Part shown: piece after piece, positions 8,529 through 17,552 of the stretch | Position numbering within the stretch: the first letter of the stretch is position 1 | Layout: each line of letters starts with the position of its first letter | NCBI RefSeq assembly: GCF_014483895.1 | Contig: NZ_CP059987.1 | Coordinates: 1,178,001-1,242,000 of the forward strand | Direction: 5' to 3' | From: Protaetiibacter sp. SSC-01 | GTDB lineage: Bacteria; Actinomycetota; Actinomycetes; Actinomycetales; Microbacteriaceae | DNA: 64,000 bases | The notes under the pieces: model-generated | What the model was told of the DNA's origin: nothing | The model's input: only the letters and a program-made list of their open reading frames with translations | Database searches by the model: none | Translations under genes and position numbers: made by a program

Positions 8529-9638
8529 TCAGCCACGGCGGCGCGCGCCCGTCGGGTCGGTGCGGGATGCGGCAGCCGGCCTCTCGTCGCGGTCGACGAA
8601 GAGCCAGTTCGGCTTCGGCTCGATGAGCGGACGGAAGACCTTGCGCACCCACGGGCTCGCGAGCGCGACCGAGATCGCGAGCGACGCGAAGACCATCGTG
8701 AGCAGCCAGATCGCCGAGGAGTGGTCGTCCTTGAGCACTCCCGACTCGCGGATCGGGTACAGCACGAACGAGTGCAGCAGGTAGACGTACATCGTCGCCT
8801 GGCCGAAGCCCGTGAAGAAGGTGCCGCGTCGGGGGATGAGAGCGAGGAACGCCGCCGTGAGCAGCACCGCGAGGCCGATGAGCCCGAGGCGCAGGAGGCC
8901 CGCCCACCACTCGGGCTCGCCGAGCGCCTGGTACGAGTCGTCGTAGAAGAACCAGAACCGCAGGTCGAAGGCGCGGAAGGCCTGGATGTTGACGATCACG
9001 ACGCCGAGCCACGCGAGCAACACGCCGATCGCCACGAGCCGCCCGCCCCACACGGCGCCCGTCGGCAGGTGCCGCCACCGGTCGACGATGCCCCACGAGC
9101 GCAGCTTCCAGCCGAGCACGAAGAACGGGAGGATCCCGATCGCGCGCGAGAGCGAGAACGTCGAGTCGACGTTGGCGAGGTAGCCGACCCCGACGGATGC
9201 GACGACGGCCCACAGGAGCGGCCAGCGCAGGAGCGCGAGGTAGGGCAGCACGGTGCGGAAGATCGCGAGGGCGAGCAGGAACCACAGCGTCCAGTGCGGC
9301 TCGCTCGGGTTGAAGGCGTTCTTGCCCTCGACGAGCCACTGCACGAGCGACCAGATGCCCTGCATGATGACGTAAGGCAGAACGATGTCGGTGAGCACGC
9401 GGCGCATCTGGCGGATGCCGGGCGGTGTCGCCTTGGAGAAGAACCCCGACACGATCGCGAACGCGGGCATGTGGAACGCGTAGATGAACAGGTAGAGCGT
9501 GAGCGCGTTGTCGGAGTCGCTCGTCTGCCGCTGGATCGCGTGGCCGATCACGACGAGCACGATGCACGCGAAGCGCGCGTTGTCCCAGAACGGCACGCGC
9601 ACGCGCGGCTTCGTCGGCACGGACGCGGTGTCGGTCAT
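8529..9638 (-). CDS. acyltransferase 3-family membrane protein
   Basis: A 369-residue integral membrane protein with about ten hydrophobic segments, of the acyltransferase 3 / fucose 4-O-acetylase type that O-acetylates envelope glycans. An early VPFWDNARFACIVLVVIGH segment supplies the family's conserved Arg and His, followed by FHMPAFAIVSGFF. The start is ATG 9638, preceded by a TACGCT hexamer six bases away, so the transcript is probably leaderless. It is divergent from the SDR gene at 9732. Substrate unknown. Confidence 0.82.
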   Translation of the reverse strand: MTDTASVPTKPRVRVPFWDNARFACIVLVVIGHAIQRQTSDSDNALTLYLFIYAFHMPAFAIVSGFFSKATPPGIRQMRRVLTDIVLPYVIMQGIWSLVQWLVEGKNAFNPSEPHWTLWFLLALAIFRTVLPYLALLRWPLLWAVVASVGVGYLANVDSTFSLSRAIGILPFFVLGWKLRSWGIVDRWRHLPTGAVWGGRLVAIGVLLAWLGVVIVNIQAFRAFDLRFWFFYDDSYQALGEPEWWAGLLRLGLIGLAVLLTAAFLALIPRRGTFFTGFGQATMYVYLLHSFVLYPIRESGVLKDDHSSAIWLLTMVFASLAISVALASPWVRKVFRPLIEPKPNWLFVDRDERPAAASRTDPTGARRRG

Positions 9639-9644
9639 CCGTCC

Positions 9645-9650
9645 AGCGTA
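9645..9650 (-). promoter_or_regulatory. -10 element TACGCT for the acyltransferase gene
   Basis: Read on the minus strand, TACGCT ends six bases before ATG 9638, predicting a transcription start at or next to the A of the start codon. Confidence 0.5.
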
Positions 9651-9664
9651 GGTGCGCATCCCCA

Positions 9665-9706
9665 GGTGGGCGAGGAGCGCCCGTGCAGCGGACGCGTCTC
9701 GAGACC
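9665..9706 (+). repeat. dispersed intergenic repeat, copy A
   Basis: Shares GAGGAGCGC, GCAGCG and GACGCGTCTCGAGACC, in that order, with copy B (48503-48542), and occurs in reverse orientation as copy C (62204-62243). It lies between the divergent acyltransferase and SDR genes, upstream of both -10 elements. Confidence 0.7.
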
Positions 9707-9719
9707 GCGGGCGCGCCGG

Positions 9720-9725
9720 TACCGT
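9720..9725 (+). promoter_or_regulatory. -10 element TACCGT for the SDR gene
   Basis: TACCGT ends six bases before ATG 9732, predicting a leaderless transcript. The intervening GAGGGC is too close to the ATG to work well as a ribosome-binding site. Confidence 0.5.
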
Positions 9726-9731
9726 GAGGGC

Positions 9732-10502
9732 ATGGCATATCGCGTGGTCGTGACAGGGGCGAGCTCGGGCATCGGGGAGGCGACGGCGCGACGGTTCGCC
9801 GCGCACGGCTGGGACGTCATCGGCGTCGCACGTCGCGCCGAGCGTCTCGACGCGCTCGCGGCGGAGGGCGTGCTCACGCCGATCGTGGCCGACATCACGG
9901 TCGAGGAGGATGTCGCGCGCGTGCGCGCCGAGGTCGAGGCGGGCGGTCCGCTCCACGCTCTCGTCAACAACGCCGGCGGCGCGCTCGGCACCGAGAGCGT
10001 CGAGGACGCGATCCCCGACGACTGGCGCGCGATGTACGAGGTCAACGTGATCGGCACCCAGCGGATGATCGCGGCGCTGCTCCCGGCGCTGCGGACCGGC
10101 TCGGTCGAGCGCGGCTCCGGCGACATCGTGGCGGTCACCTCGATCGCGGGCCACACCGTCTACCTCGGTGGCGGCGGCTACAACGCCGCGAAGCACGCGC
10201 AGCACGCGCTCATGGCGGTGCTCCGTCTCGAGCTCGGGGGAGAGCCGCTGCGCGTCGTCGAGATCGCGCCGGGCATGGTCAAGACCGACTTCTCGCTCGT
10301 GCGCTACCGCGGCGACCAGGAGGCCGCCGACGCCGTCTACGCGGGCGTCGAGAATCCGCTGCGCCCCGAGGACATCGCCGAGGCGATCGTACACGCCGTC
10401 GAGCTGCCGAGCCACGTCGACCTCGACCTCGTCGTCGTGAAGCCCGTCGCCCAGTCGGCCGTGCGCACGATCCACAAGGGCGCGCTCGCACCCAAGGCGT
10501 AG
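9732..10502 (+). CDS. short-chain dehydrogenase/reductase
   Basis: A 256-residue classical SDR with a Rossmann cofactor motif TGASSGIG (8-15), NNAG (79-82) and catalytic S137, Y150 and K154. These predict NAD(P)-dependent oxidation or reduction of an alcohol/carbonyl pair in the cytoplasm. R35/R36 after the second strand suggest NADP(H) preference. Similar to the YdfG/serine-dehydrogenase-like group by pattern, but the substrate is not determinable. Convergent with the MFS gene, whose stop is 8 bases away. Confidence 0.88.
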   Translation: MAYRVVVTGASSGIGEATARRFAAHGWDVIGVARRAERLDALAAEGVLTPIVADITVEEDVARVRAEVEAGGPLHALVNNAGGALGTESVEDAIPDDWRAMYEVNVIGTQRMIAALLPALRTGSVERGSGDIVAVTSIAGHTVYLGGGGYNAAKHAQHALMAVLRLELGGEPLRVVEIAPGMVKTDFSLVRYRGDQEAADAVYAGVENPLRPEDIAEAIVHAVELPSHVDLDLVVVKPVAQSAVRTIHKGALAPKA

Positions 10503-10509
10503 CGGCGGC

Positions 10510-12003
10510 TCACGCGGCGGGCTCGACCTCCGGCAGCAGGTCCTCCTCGACGTCGGCGAACGCGAGCTTCGGCACGAAGAACAGCAGCACCATCGCGACG
10601 AGCGCGCCGCCGCCGCAGATCGCCCACACGGTCATGTAGCCCGCGAGGGGCGCGACGGTCGTCTCCGCGACATCCGCCGCGGCCGTCACGAGCACGACGC
10701 CGAACACGGCCGACGCGAACGCGCCGCCGATCGTCTTCGTCGTGTTCGTCATGCCGGATGCGACACCCGTCTGGCCCTGCGGCGCTGCGGCCGCCGCGGC
10801 CGCGGGGAGCGCCGCGACGAGGGCGCCCGAGCCGAGGCCCGCGACGACCATGTTCGCGATGACCTGCCACACCTCGAGGTGGAAGGGCAGGAAGGCGAGG
10901 TAGCCGACGGCGACGAAGGCCGTCGCGACGATGAGGGCGAGGCGCGGGGCGACGCGGCGCGAGATGGCCGCGAACAGCAGCGCGCCGATGATCATCGCGA
11001 CGAGGTAGGCGCCCACGAGGTAGGAGCGGGTGTCCTCGTCGAGCCCGAGGCCGTATCCGTGCACCTCGGGGTCGGTCGCGGAGTAGGTGAGGAGCGGCGC
11101 CTGCGCGCCGAGCACGCTGATGCCGAAGAGGCCCGCCGTGACGAGCACGGGCCACATCGCGGGCTGCCGCATGACGCGCAGGTCGATCGCGGGGTCGGGG
11201 TGCCGCAGCTCCCAGCGGGCAAAGGCGTAGAGCACGGCGCCGCCGACGACGACCGCGACGGCGAGCGCGATGACGCGCGCCTCCATGAGGATCTCGACGT
11301 CGCCGATCGTCGAGATGCGCAGGAAGACGAGGCCCGCGGTGATCGTGAGCAGGCCCACCGTGAGCAGCGCGAAGCCCACGCCGTCGAGGCTGCGGCGGCC
11401 CTGCGGTTCCGACTCGGGAACTCCGAAGAGGATCGCGAAGAACACGAGCGTCACGGCGATCGCGGGTACGAAGAGGGTGAGCATGAGGTCGCCGTCGACC
11501 GCGCGGAGCACGCGGCTCGCGCCGAGCGCGCCGATGATGGCGCCCGCCTCGAGCGCGACCACGAGGAAGCCCGCGGCGCGGCGGGTCTGCGAGCGGCCCG
11601 AACCGCTGCGGCGCCCGCGGTCGAAGATGAGCGCGACCTCGAGCGGCAGCCACACGACGTAGAACGCCTGCAGCGACCACGCGAGCAGGAACGAGGTGAA
11701 GTCGCCCGCGACGGCGAGCCACCACGTGGCGCCGGCCGTGAGCGCGGTCGTGACGAGCAGCATCCGCTTGTGCCCGTACATGTCGCCGAGCTTCGAGAAG
11801 ATCGGCACGACGATCGCCGAGAGCAGCAGCTGCGCGGCCTCGAACCAGTTGAAGTCGCCGTCGTGGATCTCGAGGTGGCTCACGATGTTCGGGATGAGGG
11901 GCACGTAGAACCCCTGCAGGATGCCGCTCGTGAGCTCGACGAGGAACAGGTAGCCGATGAGAGAGAACGTGATCGCACCGGTCGTGCGGGCTCGGGTCGC
12001 CAT
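10510..12003 (-). CDS. MFS transporter, DHA2/EmrB-QacA-like
   Basis: A 497-residue permease with about fourteen hydrophobic segments, as expected for the 14-TM DHA2 family of proton-driven drug exporters. The cytoplasmic loop signature between helices 2 and 3 is KLGDMYGHKRMLL. A charged loop at about 120-150 (RGRRSGSGRSQTRR) is cytoplasmic. The start is ATG 12003 with TAGCAT six bases upstream, so probably leaderless. Transcribed alone and divergently from the PRT operon. Confidence 0.85.
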   Translation of the reverse strand: MATRARTTGAITFSLIGYLFLVELTSGILQGFYVPLIPNIVSHLEIHDGDFNWFEAAQLLLSAIVVPIFSKLGDMYGHKRMLLVTTALTAGATWWLAVAGDFTSFLLAWSLQAFYVVWLPLEVALIFDRGRRSGSGRSQTRRAAGFLVVALEAGAIIGALGASRVLRAVDGDLMLTLFVPAIAVTLVFFAILFGVPESEPQGRRSLDGVGFALLTVGLLTITAGLVFLRISTIGDVEILMEARVIALAVAVVVGGAVLYAFARWELRHPDPAIDLRVMRQPAMWPVLVTAGLFGISVLGAQAPLLTYSATDPEVHGYGLGLDEDTRSYLVGAYLVAMIIGALLFAAISRRVAPRLALIVATAFVAVGYLAFLPFHLEVWQVIANMVVAGLGSGALVAALPAAAAAAAPQGQTGVASGMTNTTKTIGGAFASAVFGVVLVTAAADVAETTVAPLAGYMTVWAICGGGALVAMVLLFFVPKLAFADVEEDLLPEVEPAA

Positions 12004-12009
12004 GATCGG

Positions 12010-12015
12010 ATGCTA
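12010..12015 (-). promoter_or_regulatory. -10 element TAGCAT for the DHA2 MFS gene
   Basis: Minus-strand TAGCAT ends six bases before ATG 12003. It faces the divergent TACCGT at 12034-12039, so both promoters share about 40 bases. Confidence 0.5.
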
Positions 12016-12033
12016 GACCCCGCGGAGGGTCGG

Positions 12034-12039
12034 TACCGT
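12034..12039 (+). promoter_or_regulatory. -10 element TACCGT for the PRT operon
   Basis: TACCGT ends six bases before ATG 12046, the same spacing as at the SDR gene. Confidence 0.5.
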
Positions 12040-12045
12040 TGAGGC

Positions 12046-12573
12046 ATGGCGGATGCGGAGCGCGAGATCCTCGACTGGGAGCTGTTCGGGCGCGCGTCGC
12101 GCGAGCTCGCGGAGACGATCGCCGCCGACAGGTTCCGCCCGGATGCGATCGTCGCGATCGCGCGCGGCGGACTCCCGCTCGCGGGTGCGCTCGGCTACGC
12201 CCTCGACGTCAAGATGCTCGGCAGCCTCAACGTCGAGTTCTACACGGGCGTCGAGACGCGGCTCGACGAGCCCGTGCTGCTGCCGCCGACGCTCGACCAG
12301 GAGTCGCTCGTCGGCAAGCGCATCCTGCTCGCCGACGACGTCGCCGACTCGGGTCGCACGCTCGCGCTCGTGCTGCAGCTGCTGCAGGCGGGCGGGGGAG
12401 AGGTGCGCACGGTGTGCCTCTACGCGAAGCCCGGAACGGTGCACGAGCCGCACTACACGTGGCGGCGCACCGACCGCTGGATCATGTTCCCCTGGAGCTC
12501 GGCGGGTCCCGTGGCCTTCCCCGACGACACCGACGGCGCCGCCGGGGCCGAAGCGGCAGAGGGCGCCGCGTGA
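12046..12573 (+). CDS. phosphoribosyltransferase-family protein
   Basis: A 175-residue type I PRTase-fold protein. The PRPP-binding motif [14 protein letters not shown] is at 93-106 and an upstream PPi-loop-like segment [12 protein letters not shown] at 36-47. The short length and C-terminal [12 protein letters not shown] resemble the xanthine/guanine PRT group, predicting salvage of a purine base with PRPP. The last 20 residues are Ala/Glu/Gly-rich and probably disordered. First gene of a trio with ATG/GTG overlaps (peptidase, ung). Base specificity is not resolved. Confidence 0.85.
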   Translation: MADAEREILDWELFGRASRELAETIAADRFRPDAIVAIARGGLPLAGALGYALDVKMLGSLNVEFYTGVETRLDEPVLLPPTLDQESLVGKRILLADDVADSGRTLALVLQLLQAGGGEVRTVCLYAKPGTVHEPHYTWRRTDRWIMFPWSSAGPVAFPDDTDGAAGAEAAEGAA

Positions 12574-13295
12574 GCGTGCACCTCGTGGGCGGCGGATGGT
12601 CGCCGGGCGGCGACCCGGAGGTCACGTCGGTCTTCCTCGCCGAGGCTGCCGCGCGCGCCGCGGTGAGCGGGCGCCTCGTGCCGCGCGTCGGCGTGCTCAT
12701 CGTCGTCGACGACGACACCCCGTCAGAGGAGTACCGCGCGGGCTACCCCGAGTCGTTCCGCCGCGTCGCCGCGTGCGAGCCCGTCGTGACGATCGTCCCG
12801 TCGGGGGAGACGTTCCCCGCGAGCGTGCTCACGGGCATCGACGGCCTCGTCATCGGGGGCGGCCTGACGCCCGCCTACCTCGCGGCGGTCGACCCGCTCG
12901 TGGAGGAGATCCGGCTGCTCGTCGCCGACGGCCTCCCGTACCTGGGCTTCTCGGCGGGCGCGATGATCGCCGCCGACCGCGCGATCGTGGGCGGCTGGCG
13001 CATCAACGGCATCGCCGTGTGCCCCGAGGAGACGGCGGAGGACCTCGACGAGGTCACCGTCGTCGAAGGCCTCGGCCTCGTCGACCTCGCCGTCGACGTG
13101 CATGCCGCGCAGTGGGGCACGCTCAGCCGCCTCGTCGCGGCCACCGAGGCGGGGCTCGTCGACGGCGGCGTCGCGATCGACGAGAAGACGGCGCTCGTCG
13201 TGGGCGACGACGGCTTCGCGGTGTTCGGCGAGGGCAGCGTATGGCAGGTGCTCGACGAGCCCGCGGGCGTCATCGTGGGCACGCTCGGCGCATGA
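12570..13295 (+). CDS. peptidase S51-like protein
   Basis: A 241-residue protein of the peptidase E/cyanophycinase (S51) class-I glutaminase-like fold. The likely nucleophile is S128 in the GFSAGAMI elbow, preceded by the [10 protein letters not shown] loop. H178 in [13 protein letters not shown] matches the family's DxH position. These enzymes cleave Asp-containing dipeptides or related linkages. GTG 12570 overlaps the PRT stop (GTGA), and the upstream open frame is shadow. There is no signal peptide, so it is cytoplasmic. Confidence 0.78.
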   Translation: MSVHLVGGGWSPGGDPEVTSVFLAEAAARAAVSGRLVPRVGVLIVVDDDTPSEEYRAGYPESFRRVAACEPVVTIVPSGETFPASVLTGIDGLVIGGGLTPAYLAAVDPLVEEIRLLVADGLPYLGFSAGAMIAADRAIVGGWRINGIAVCPEETAEDLDEVTVVEGLGLVDLAVDVHAAQWGTLSRLVAATEAGLVDGGVAIDEKTALVVGDDGFAVFGEGSVWQVLDEPAGVIVGTLGA

Positions 13296-13996
13296 CGCCG
13301 CCCCGCCCCCTCTCCGAGCTCGTCGACCGGGGCTGGGCCGCGGCGCTCGAGCCCGTCGCACCCCAGATCGCGCGGATGGGCGAGCTGCTGCGCGCGGAGG
13401 TCGCCGAGGGCCGCCCTTACCTGCCGGCCGGGCCGAACGTGCTGCGCGCGTTCACGCATCCGTTCGACGACGTGCGTGTGCTCATCGTCGGCCAGGACCC
13501 GTACCCGACCCCGGGGCATCCGATCGGACTGTCGTTCGCCGTCGAGCGCGACGTGCGGCCCCTCCCGAAGAGCCTGCAGAACATCTACAAGGAGCTCGCC
13601 TCCGACATCGGCGTGACGCCGCCCGAGCACGGCGACCTCTCGGGGTGGAGCGGCCAGGGCGTCATGCTGCTCAACCGCGTGCTCACGGTGCGCGCGGGCG
13701 CATCCGGATCCCACCGCGGGATGGGGTGGGAGGCCGTGACCGAGCACGCCATCCGCGCCCTCGTCGCGCGACACGCCCCGCTCGTGGCCATCCTGTGGGG
13801 CCGCGACGCGGGAACGCTGCGACCGCTGCTCGGCGAGACGCCCGTCATCGCCTCGGCGCATCCGAGCCCGCTCTCGGCGCACAACGGCTTCTGGGGCTCG
13901 CGGCCGTTCAGCCGCGCGAACGAGCTGCTCGCGGCGGCCGGCGCGCAGCCCGTGAACTGGGACCTGCGCGCGCTCGACGTCGTCTTACCCGCCTGA
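13292..13996 (+). CDS. ung: uracil-DNA glycosylase, family 1
   Basis: A 234-residue base-excision repair enzyme removing uracil from DNA. The water-activating loop [16 protein letters not shown] is at 67-82 with catalytic D69. The downstream [16 protein letters not shown] loop and the DNA-intercalation motif [18 protein letters not shown] near 190-210 are intact. ATG 13292 overlaps the peptidase stop in ATGA. Length is normal for Ung. Confidence 0.96.
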   Translation: MTPPRPLSELVDRGWAAALEPVAPQIARMGELLRAEVAEGRPYLPAGPNVLRAFTHPFDDVRVLIVGQDPYPTPGHPIGLSFAVERDVRPLPKSLQNIYKELASDIGVTPPEHGDLSGWSGQGVMLLNRVLTVRAGASGSHRGMGWEAVTEHAIRALVARHAPLVAILWGRDAGTLRPLLGETPVIASAHPSPLSAHNGFWGSRPFSRANELLAAAGAQPVNWDLRALDVVLPA

Positions 13997-14047
13997 GCGA
14001 CGTGCCGCCTCCGCCAGAAGGGGGAGGCGCGCGGATGCGGGTCTCGA

Positions 14048-14053
14048 TAGCGT
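14048..14053 (+). promoter_or_regulatory. -10 element TAGCGT for the ABC exporter pair
   Basis: TAGCGT ends seven bases before ATG 14061, which supports that ATG over the in-frame GTG at 14052 lying within the hexamer. Confidence 0.45.
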
Positions 14054-14060
14054 GGGCGCC

Positions 14061-14963
14061 ATGGCCGGGCCTGTCATCGAGATCCAATCCCTGACCAAGC
14101 GTTTCGGCGGCACGACAGCCGTCGACGATCTGAGCTTCCGCGTCGAACCCGGCGTCGTGACGGGCTTCCTCGGCCCGAACGGCGCGGGCAAGACCACGAC
14201 GCTGCGTTCGCTCGTCGGCCTCGTGAGCCCGACGAGCGGGCGCGCGACCTTCGACGGCCGCAGCTACCACGAGCTCGAGTCGCCGCTGCGCACGGTCGGC
14301 ACCGCGCTCGAGGCGGCGAGCTTCCACCCCGGGCGCACGGGCCGCGACCACCTGCGTGTCATGGGCGCCGCCGCGGGCATCCCGACCGGCCGGGTCGACG
14401 AGGTGCTCGCGTGGGTCGGACTCGCGGATGCCGGCCGCCGTCGCGTGGGCGGCTACTCGCTCGGCATGCGGCAGCGTCTCGGGCTCGCGGCCGCCCTGCT
14501 CGGAGACCCGGGGGCGCTCGTGCTCGACGAGCCCATCAACGGCCTCGACCCCGAGGGCATCCGCTGGATCCGCGTCTTCCTGCGCGACCTCGCGGCGCAG
14601 GGGCGCACGGTGCTCGTGTCGTCGCACCTGCTGAGCGAGGTGCAGCAGACCGTCGACCGGGTCGTCATCATCTCGCACGGCAAGCTCGCCTACGAGGGCA
14701 CGCTCGACGGGCTCGAGAACGGGGGCACGACAGCACGCGTGCACGTGGACGCGGCCGACCGCGAAGCCCTCGCGCGCGCGTTGCAGGCGGCGGGGGCGCA
14801 CGTCGACGCGGCCGCGGACGGCCTGCACGTGACCGGGCTCGACGCCGACGCGATCGGCCGGGCCGCGCTCGCCGCGGGCGTGCCCTTGCGATTGCTCGTG
14901 CCGCAACGGGAGGGGCTCGAGAACGTGTTCCTCGGGATCGTCGGCGAGGGGGAGATCCGCTGA
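14061..14963 (+). CDS. ABC exporter ATPase
   Basis: A 300-residue ABC ATPase of the BcrA/DrrA type. Walker A GPNGAGKT is at 38-45, the signature is YSLGMRQRLGLA near 135, and Walker B VLDEPINGLDPEG follows, then the H-loop VSSHLLSE. The C-terminal 80 residues form the small accessory domain usual in this group. ATG 14963 of the permease overlaps its stop, so the two form one exporter. Substrate (antibiotic, lipid or peptide) cannot be told. Confidence 0.92.
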   Translation: MAGPVIEIQSLTKRFGGTTAVDDLSFRVEPGVVTGFLGPNGAGKTTTLRSLVGLVSPTSGRATFDGRSYHELESPLRTVGTALEAASFHPGRTGRDHLRVMGAAAGIPTGRVDEVLAWVGLADAGRRRVGGYSLGMRQRLGLAAALLGDPGALVLDEPINGLDPEGIRWIRVFLRDLAAQGRTVLVSSHLLSEVQQTVDRVVIISHGKLAYEGTLDGLENGGTTARVHVDAADREALARALQAAGAHVDAAADGLHVTGLDADAIGRAALAAGVPLRLLVPQREGLENVFLGIVGEGEIR

Positions 14964-15760
14964 TGCTGCGTTCACTGCACTCCGAGCTGCTCAAGATCGC
15001 GACGACGCGCGCGTGGTGGCTGCTCGCGCTCATCCTCTTCGTCTGGACCGGCTTCAACGCGGGCGTCATCGCGGCGCTCGGCGGCGTGCTCGTCGAGGAG
15101 TCGGGCGGCATGATCGGCGAGGGCTCGATCCCGCCGCTCGTCTACAGCACCGCGACGTCCGTCGGCTACGTGTTCCCGCTGCTGTTCGGCGCGCTCGCCT
15201 CCACCTCCGAGGCCCGCCACCAGACGCTCACCCCGACCTTCCTCGCGACGCCCCGCCGCGGCATCGTGCTCGGCGGCAAGATCGGCGCGGGCATCGTGTG
15301 GGGTGCCGTCTTCGGCATCGTCGGCCTCGTGGCCGCCGCGGGGCTCGGCGGGCTCATCCTGCAGCTCGTGGGCGTCGACCCGGGCTTCGGCTCGAGCGAC
15401 ACGTGGGCGCTCATCGGGCGCGCGCTCCTCGCGATGGCGCTGTGGGCGGTCATCGGCGTCGGGCTCGGCGTGCTCATGCCGAACCAGGTCGCCGTCATCG
15501 TGACGGTGCTCGCCTTCACGCAGTTCCTCGAGCCGCTCCTGCGCCTCGGGACCTCGTTCTGGGAGTGGACCGCCGCGGTGGGCCGCTTCCTGCCGGGCGC
15601 CGCGACCGACGCGCTCGTCGGCTCGAGCATCTACTCGCTCGTCGCCGGCGGTGCCGCGGACGCCCTCGAATGGTGGCAAGGTGGACTCGTGCTCGCGGGC
15701 TACGCCGCGCTGTTCCTCGCGATCGGCGGGCTCACGACGTGGCGCCGTGACGTGACCTGA
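14963..15760 (+). CDS. ABC-2-type exporter permease
   Basis: A 265-residue membrane partner of the preceding ATPase with about six hydrophobic segments. The N-terminal SELLKIATTRAWWLL is the amphipathic coupling segment typical of ABC-2 permeases, and the EARHQTLTPTFLATPRR loop after helix 2 is also characteristic. Starts within the ATPase stop (TGATG overlap at 14961-14965). Confidence 0.88.
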   Translation: MLRSLHSELLKIATTRAWWLLALILFVWTGFNAGVIAALGGVLVEESGGMIGEGSIPPLVYSTATSVGYVFPLLFGALASTSEARHQTLTPTFLATPRRGIVLGGKIGAGIVWGAVFGIVGLVAAAGLGGLILQLVGVDPGFGSSDTWALIGRALLAMALWAVIGVGLGVLMPNQVAVIVTVLAFTQFLEPLLRLGTSFWEWTAAVGRFLPGAATDALVGSSIYSLVAGGAADALEWWQGGLVLAGYAALFLAIGGLTTWRRDVT

Positions 15761-15776
15761 CGCTCGAGGAGGCGGG

Positions 15777-16355
15777 ATGCTCGAAGAGGAATACAACCCG
15801 AGACGTCAGCTGCCGCCCCACCTGCGCAAGAAGCCGGACCCCGAGCCCGACTTCTCGTTCACGATCCGCGACGCGACCGAGCAGGACCTGCCCGACATCC
15901 GGGAGATCTACAACCACTACGTGGCCAACTCGACGGTGACGTTCGACGAGGAGCCGCAGACCCTGCGGGAGCTGCGCTCCAAGTTCCGCCACAACGAGAA
16001 GCTCGGCTACCCGTGGCTCGTCGCGGTGTCGCCCTCGGGCCAGATCCTCGGCTACGCGAACGCGTCGCCGTGGAAGCAGAAGGCCGCCTACCGCTACACG
16101 GTCGAGAACTCGATCTACCTCGGCCCGGCGTCCACGGGCAAGGGCCTCGGGAAGGCGCTCATGGCCGAGTTCCTGACGCGCGCCAAGGATGCGGGCATCA
16201 AGGAGGTCATCGCCGTGATCGCCGACAAGGGCGCGGAGGCGTCGATCGCCATGCACCGGTCGTTCGGCTTCAAGGAGATCGGGCACATGGGCAAGGTGGG
16301 CTTCAAGTTCGACCGCTGGCTCGGCACCGTGCTCCTGCAGAAGAGCCTCAAGTGA
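15777..16355 (+). CDS. GNAT N-acetyltransferase, phosphinothricin-acetyltransferase-like
   Basis: A 192-residue GNAT enzyme. The acetyl-CoA-binding region is around STGKGLGKALM (118-128), and the substrate loop DIREIYNHYVANSTVTFDEE (44-63) matches the Pat/MddA group that acetylates phosphinothricin, methionine sulfoximine or similar amino acids. A charged 27-residue N-terminal extension (EEEYNPRRQLPPHLRKK) precedes the domain. ATG 15777 has GAGGAGGCGGG upstream. Its stop overlaps the start of the VOC gene. The physiological substrate is uncertain. Confidence 0.85.
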   Translation: MLEEEYNPRRQLPPHLRKKPDPEPDFSFTIRDATEQDLPDIREIYNHYVANSTVTFDEEPQTLRELRSKFRHNEKLGYPWLVAVSPSGQILGYANASPWKQKAAYRYTVENSIYLGPASTGKGLGKALMAEFLTRAKDAGIKEVIAVIADKGAEASIAMHRSFGFKEIGHMGKVGFKFDRWLGTVLLQKSLK

Positions 16356-16777
16356 GCGCACTGCAGCTGCGGCTCGTGCTCGAGACCGACGATATCGACG
16401 CCGCGCTCGCCTTCTACCGCGACGCCCTCGGGCTGCCGGTGCAGGAGGCCTACGAGGCCGAGGGCGATGCGCGCGTCGTGATTCTCGGCATCCCGTCGGC
16501 GACCCTCGAGATCGCGAACCGCTCGCAGATCGACTACATCGACCGTGTCGAGGTGGGCCGTCCCGCTGCGCACGCCTACCCGCTCACGATGCGGGTCGCG
16601 CTCGAGGTGGCGGATGCGGGGGCGGCGACGGATGCGGCGGTCGCCGGGGGTGCGCAGCTCGTGGCCCCGCCGACCGAGACGCCCTGGCGCTCGCTCAACG
16701 CGCGCCTCGAGGGCCCGGACGGGGTCGCCCTCACCCTGTTCCAGGAGCTGGAGCAGAGCGAGGGCGACGGGGCCTGA
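16352..16777 (+). CDS. VOC-family (glyoxalase/bleomycin-resistance fold) protein
   Basis: A 141-residue single-domain vicinal-oxygen-chelate protein: two beta-alpha-beta-beta-beta modules, with ALAFYRDALGLPVQEAY in the first and LEGPDGVALTLFQEL closing the second. Such proteins bind metals or small antibiotics, or isomerise substrates. GTG 16352 overlaps the acetyltransferase stop (GTGA), suggesting the two act together in detoxification. No substrate can be assigned. Convergent with the gene at 16782, 4 bases away. Confidence 0.8.
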   Translation: MSALQLRLVLETDDIDAALAFYRDALGLPVQEAYEAEGDARVVILGIPSATLEIANRSQIDYIDRVEVGRPAAHAYPLTMRVALEVADAGAATDAAVAGGAQLVAPPTETPWRSLNARLEGPDGVALTLFQELEQSEGDGA

Positions 16778-16781
16778 GCGG

Positions 16782-17552
16782 TCAGCTGCGCGGGGTGGCC
16801 CTCCGCAGCAGCAGGTGGCCGAGGCCGGCGGCGAGCACAGCGGGCACGAGGAGGCAGCTCGCGACGCCGAGCGTGCCGAGCTCGACGACGCCCTCCCAGA
16901 AGGCGGGCCAGCTGCTCGTGAAGGTCAGCAGTGCGACGCCCGCGACCACGAGCACGCCCAGCACGAGCAGTGCTGTGGTGAGACCGACGGCCTTCCAGCG
17001 CACGAACACGGCCGCGAAGATCATGCCCGTGAAGAAGAAGAACACGAACCAGCAGAAGTAGATCCACCACTGGGCGAGCCAGCCGGCGTCGGTCGCGAAA
17101 TAGAACGAGCCGAAGAAGCTCCCTCGCACACCCCAGCCGCCGGTGAGCTGCTCGAGCCACCGACCGACCGTCATGACGAGCGCGTAGCCCGCCGAGAGCA
17201 TGAGGAAGGTCAGCCCGGCTCCTGTGCTGAACGCCCTCCGCGTGGAGCCGTAGCCGAGCGCGAGCGGGAACGCGAGGTTCACGGCCTGCACCGCGACGAC
17301 GAGCATGTAGAAGAAGATCCACGCGCTCGCGCCGTTGTACTGGATGCCCTCGGCCGCGTCCGCGGCGTCCGACGGAGACACCGAGGCCATGATCATCCAC
17401 CAGATGAACCAGGTGCCCAGGAAGATGAGCCCGAGGATGAGCAGCGGCATCCCGATCGTCGTGGCCGGGTTGGCCGTGAGCAGGCGCACGATGCGCCAGA
17501 TGCGCGTGCCCGGTGAGGCGGGCGAGTGGGTGGTGGTCGTGACGGCGGTCAT
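16782..17552 (-). CDS. membrane protein of the GntR-regulated ABC operon
   Basis: A 256-residue protein with about six hydrophobic segments and a short polar N-terminus. It is the third gene of an operon (GntR regulator, ABC ATPase, this gene), overlapping the ATPase stop in ATGA, so it is the probable permease subunit. Aromatic-rich TM segments (IFFYMLVVAVQ, WIYFCWFVFFFFTG) are notable. Not recognised at family level beyond ABC-2-like organisation. Confidence 0.75.
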   Translation of the reverse strand: MTAVTTTTHSPASPGTRIWRIVRLLTANPATTIGMPLLILGLIFLGTWFIWWMIMASVSPSDAADAAEGIQYNGASAWIFFYMLVVAVQAVNLAFPLALGYGSTRRAFSTGAGLTFLMLSAGYALVMTVGRWLEQLTGGWGVRGSFFGSFYFATDAGWLAQWWIYFCWFVFFFFTGMIFAAVFVRWKAVGLTTALLVLGVLVVAGVALLTFTSSWPAFWEGVVELGTLGVASCLLVPAVLAAGLGHLLLRRATPRS

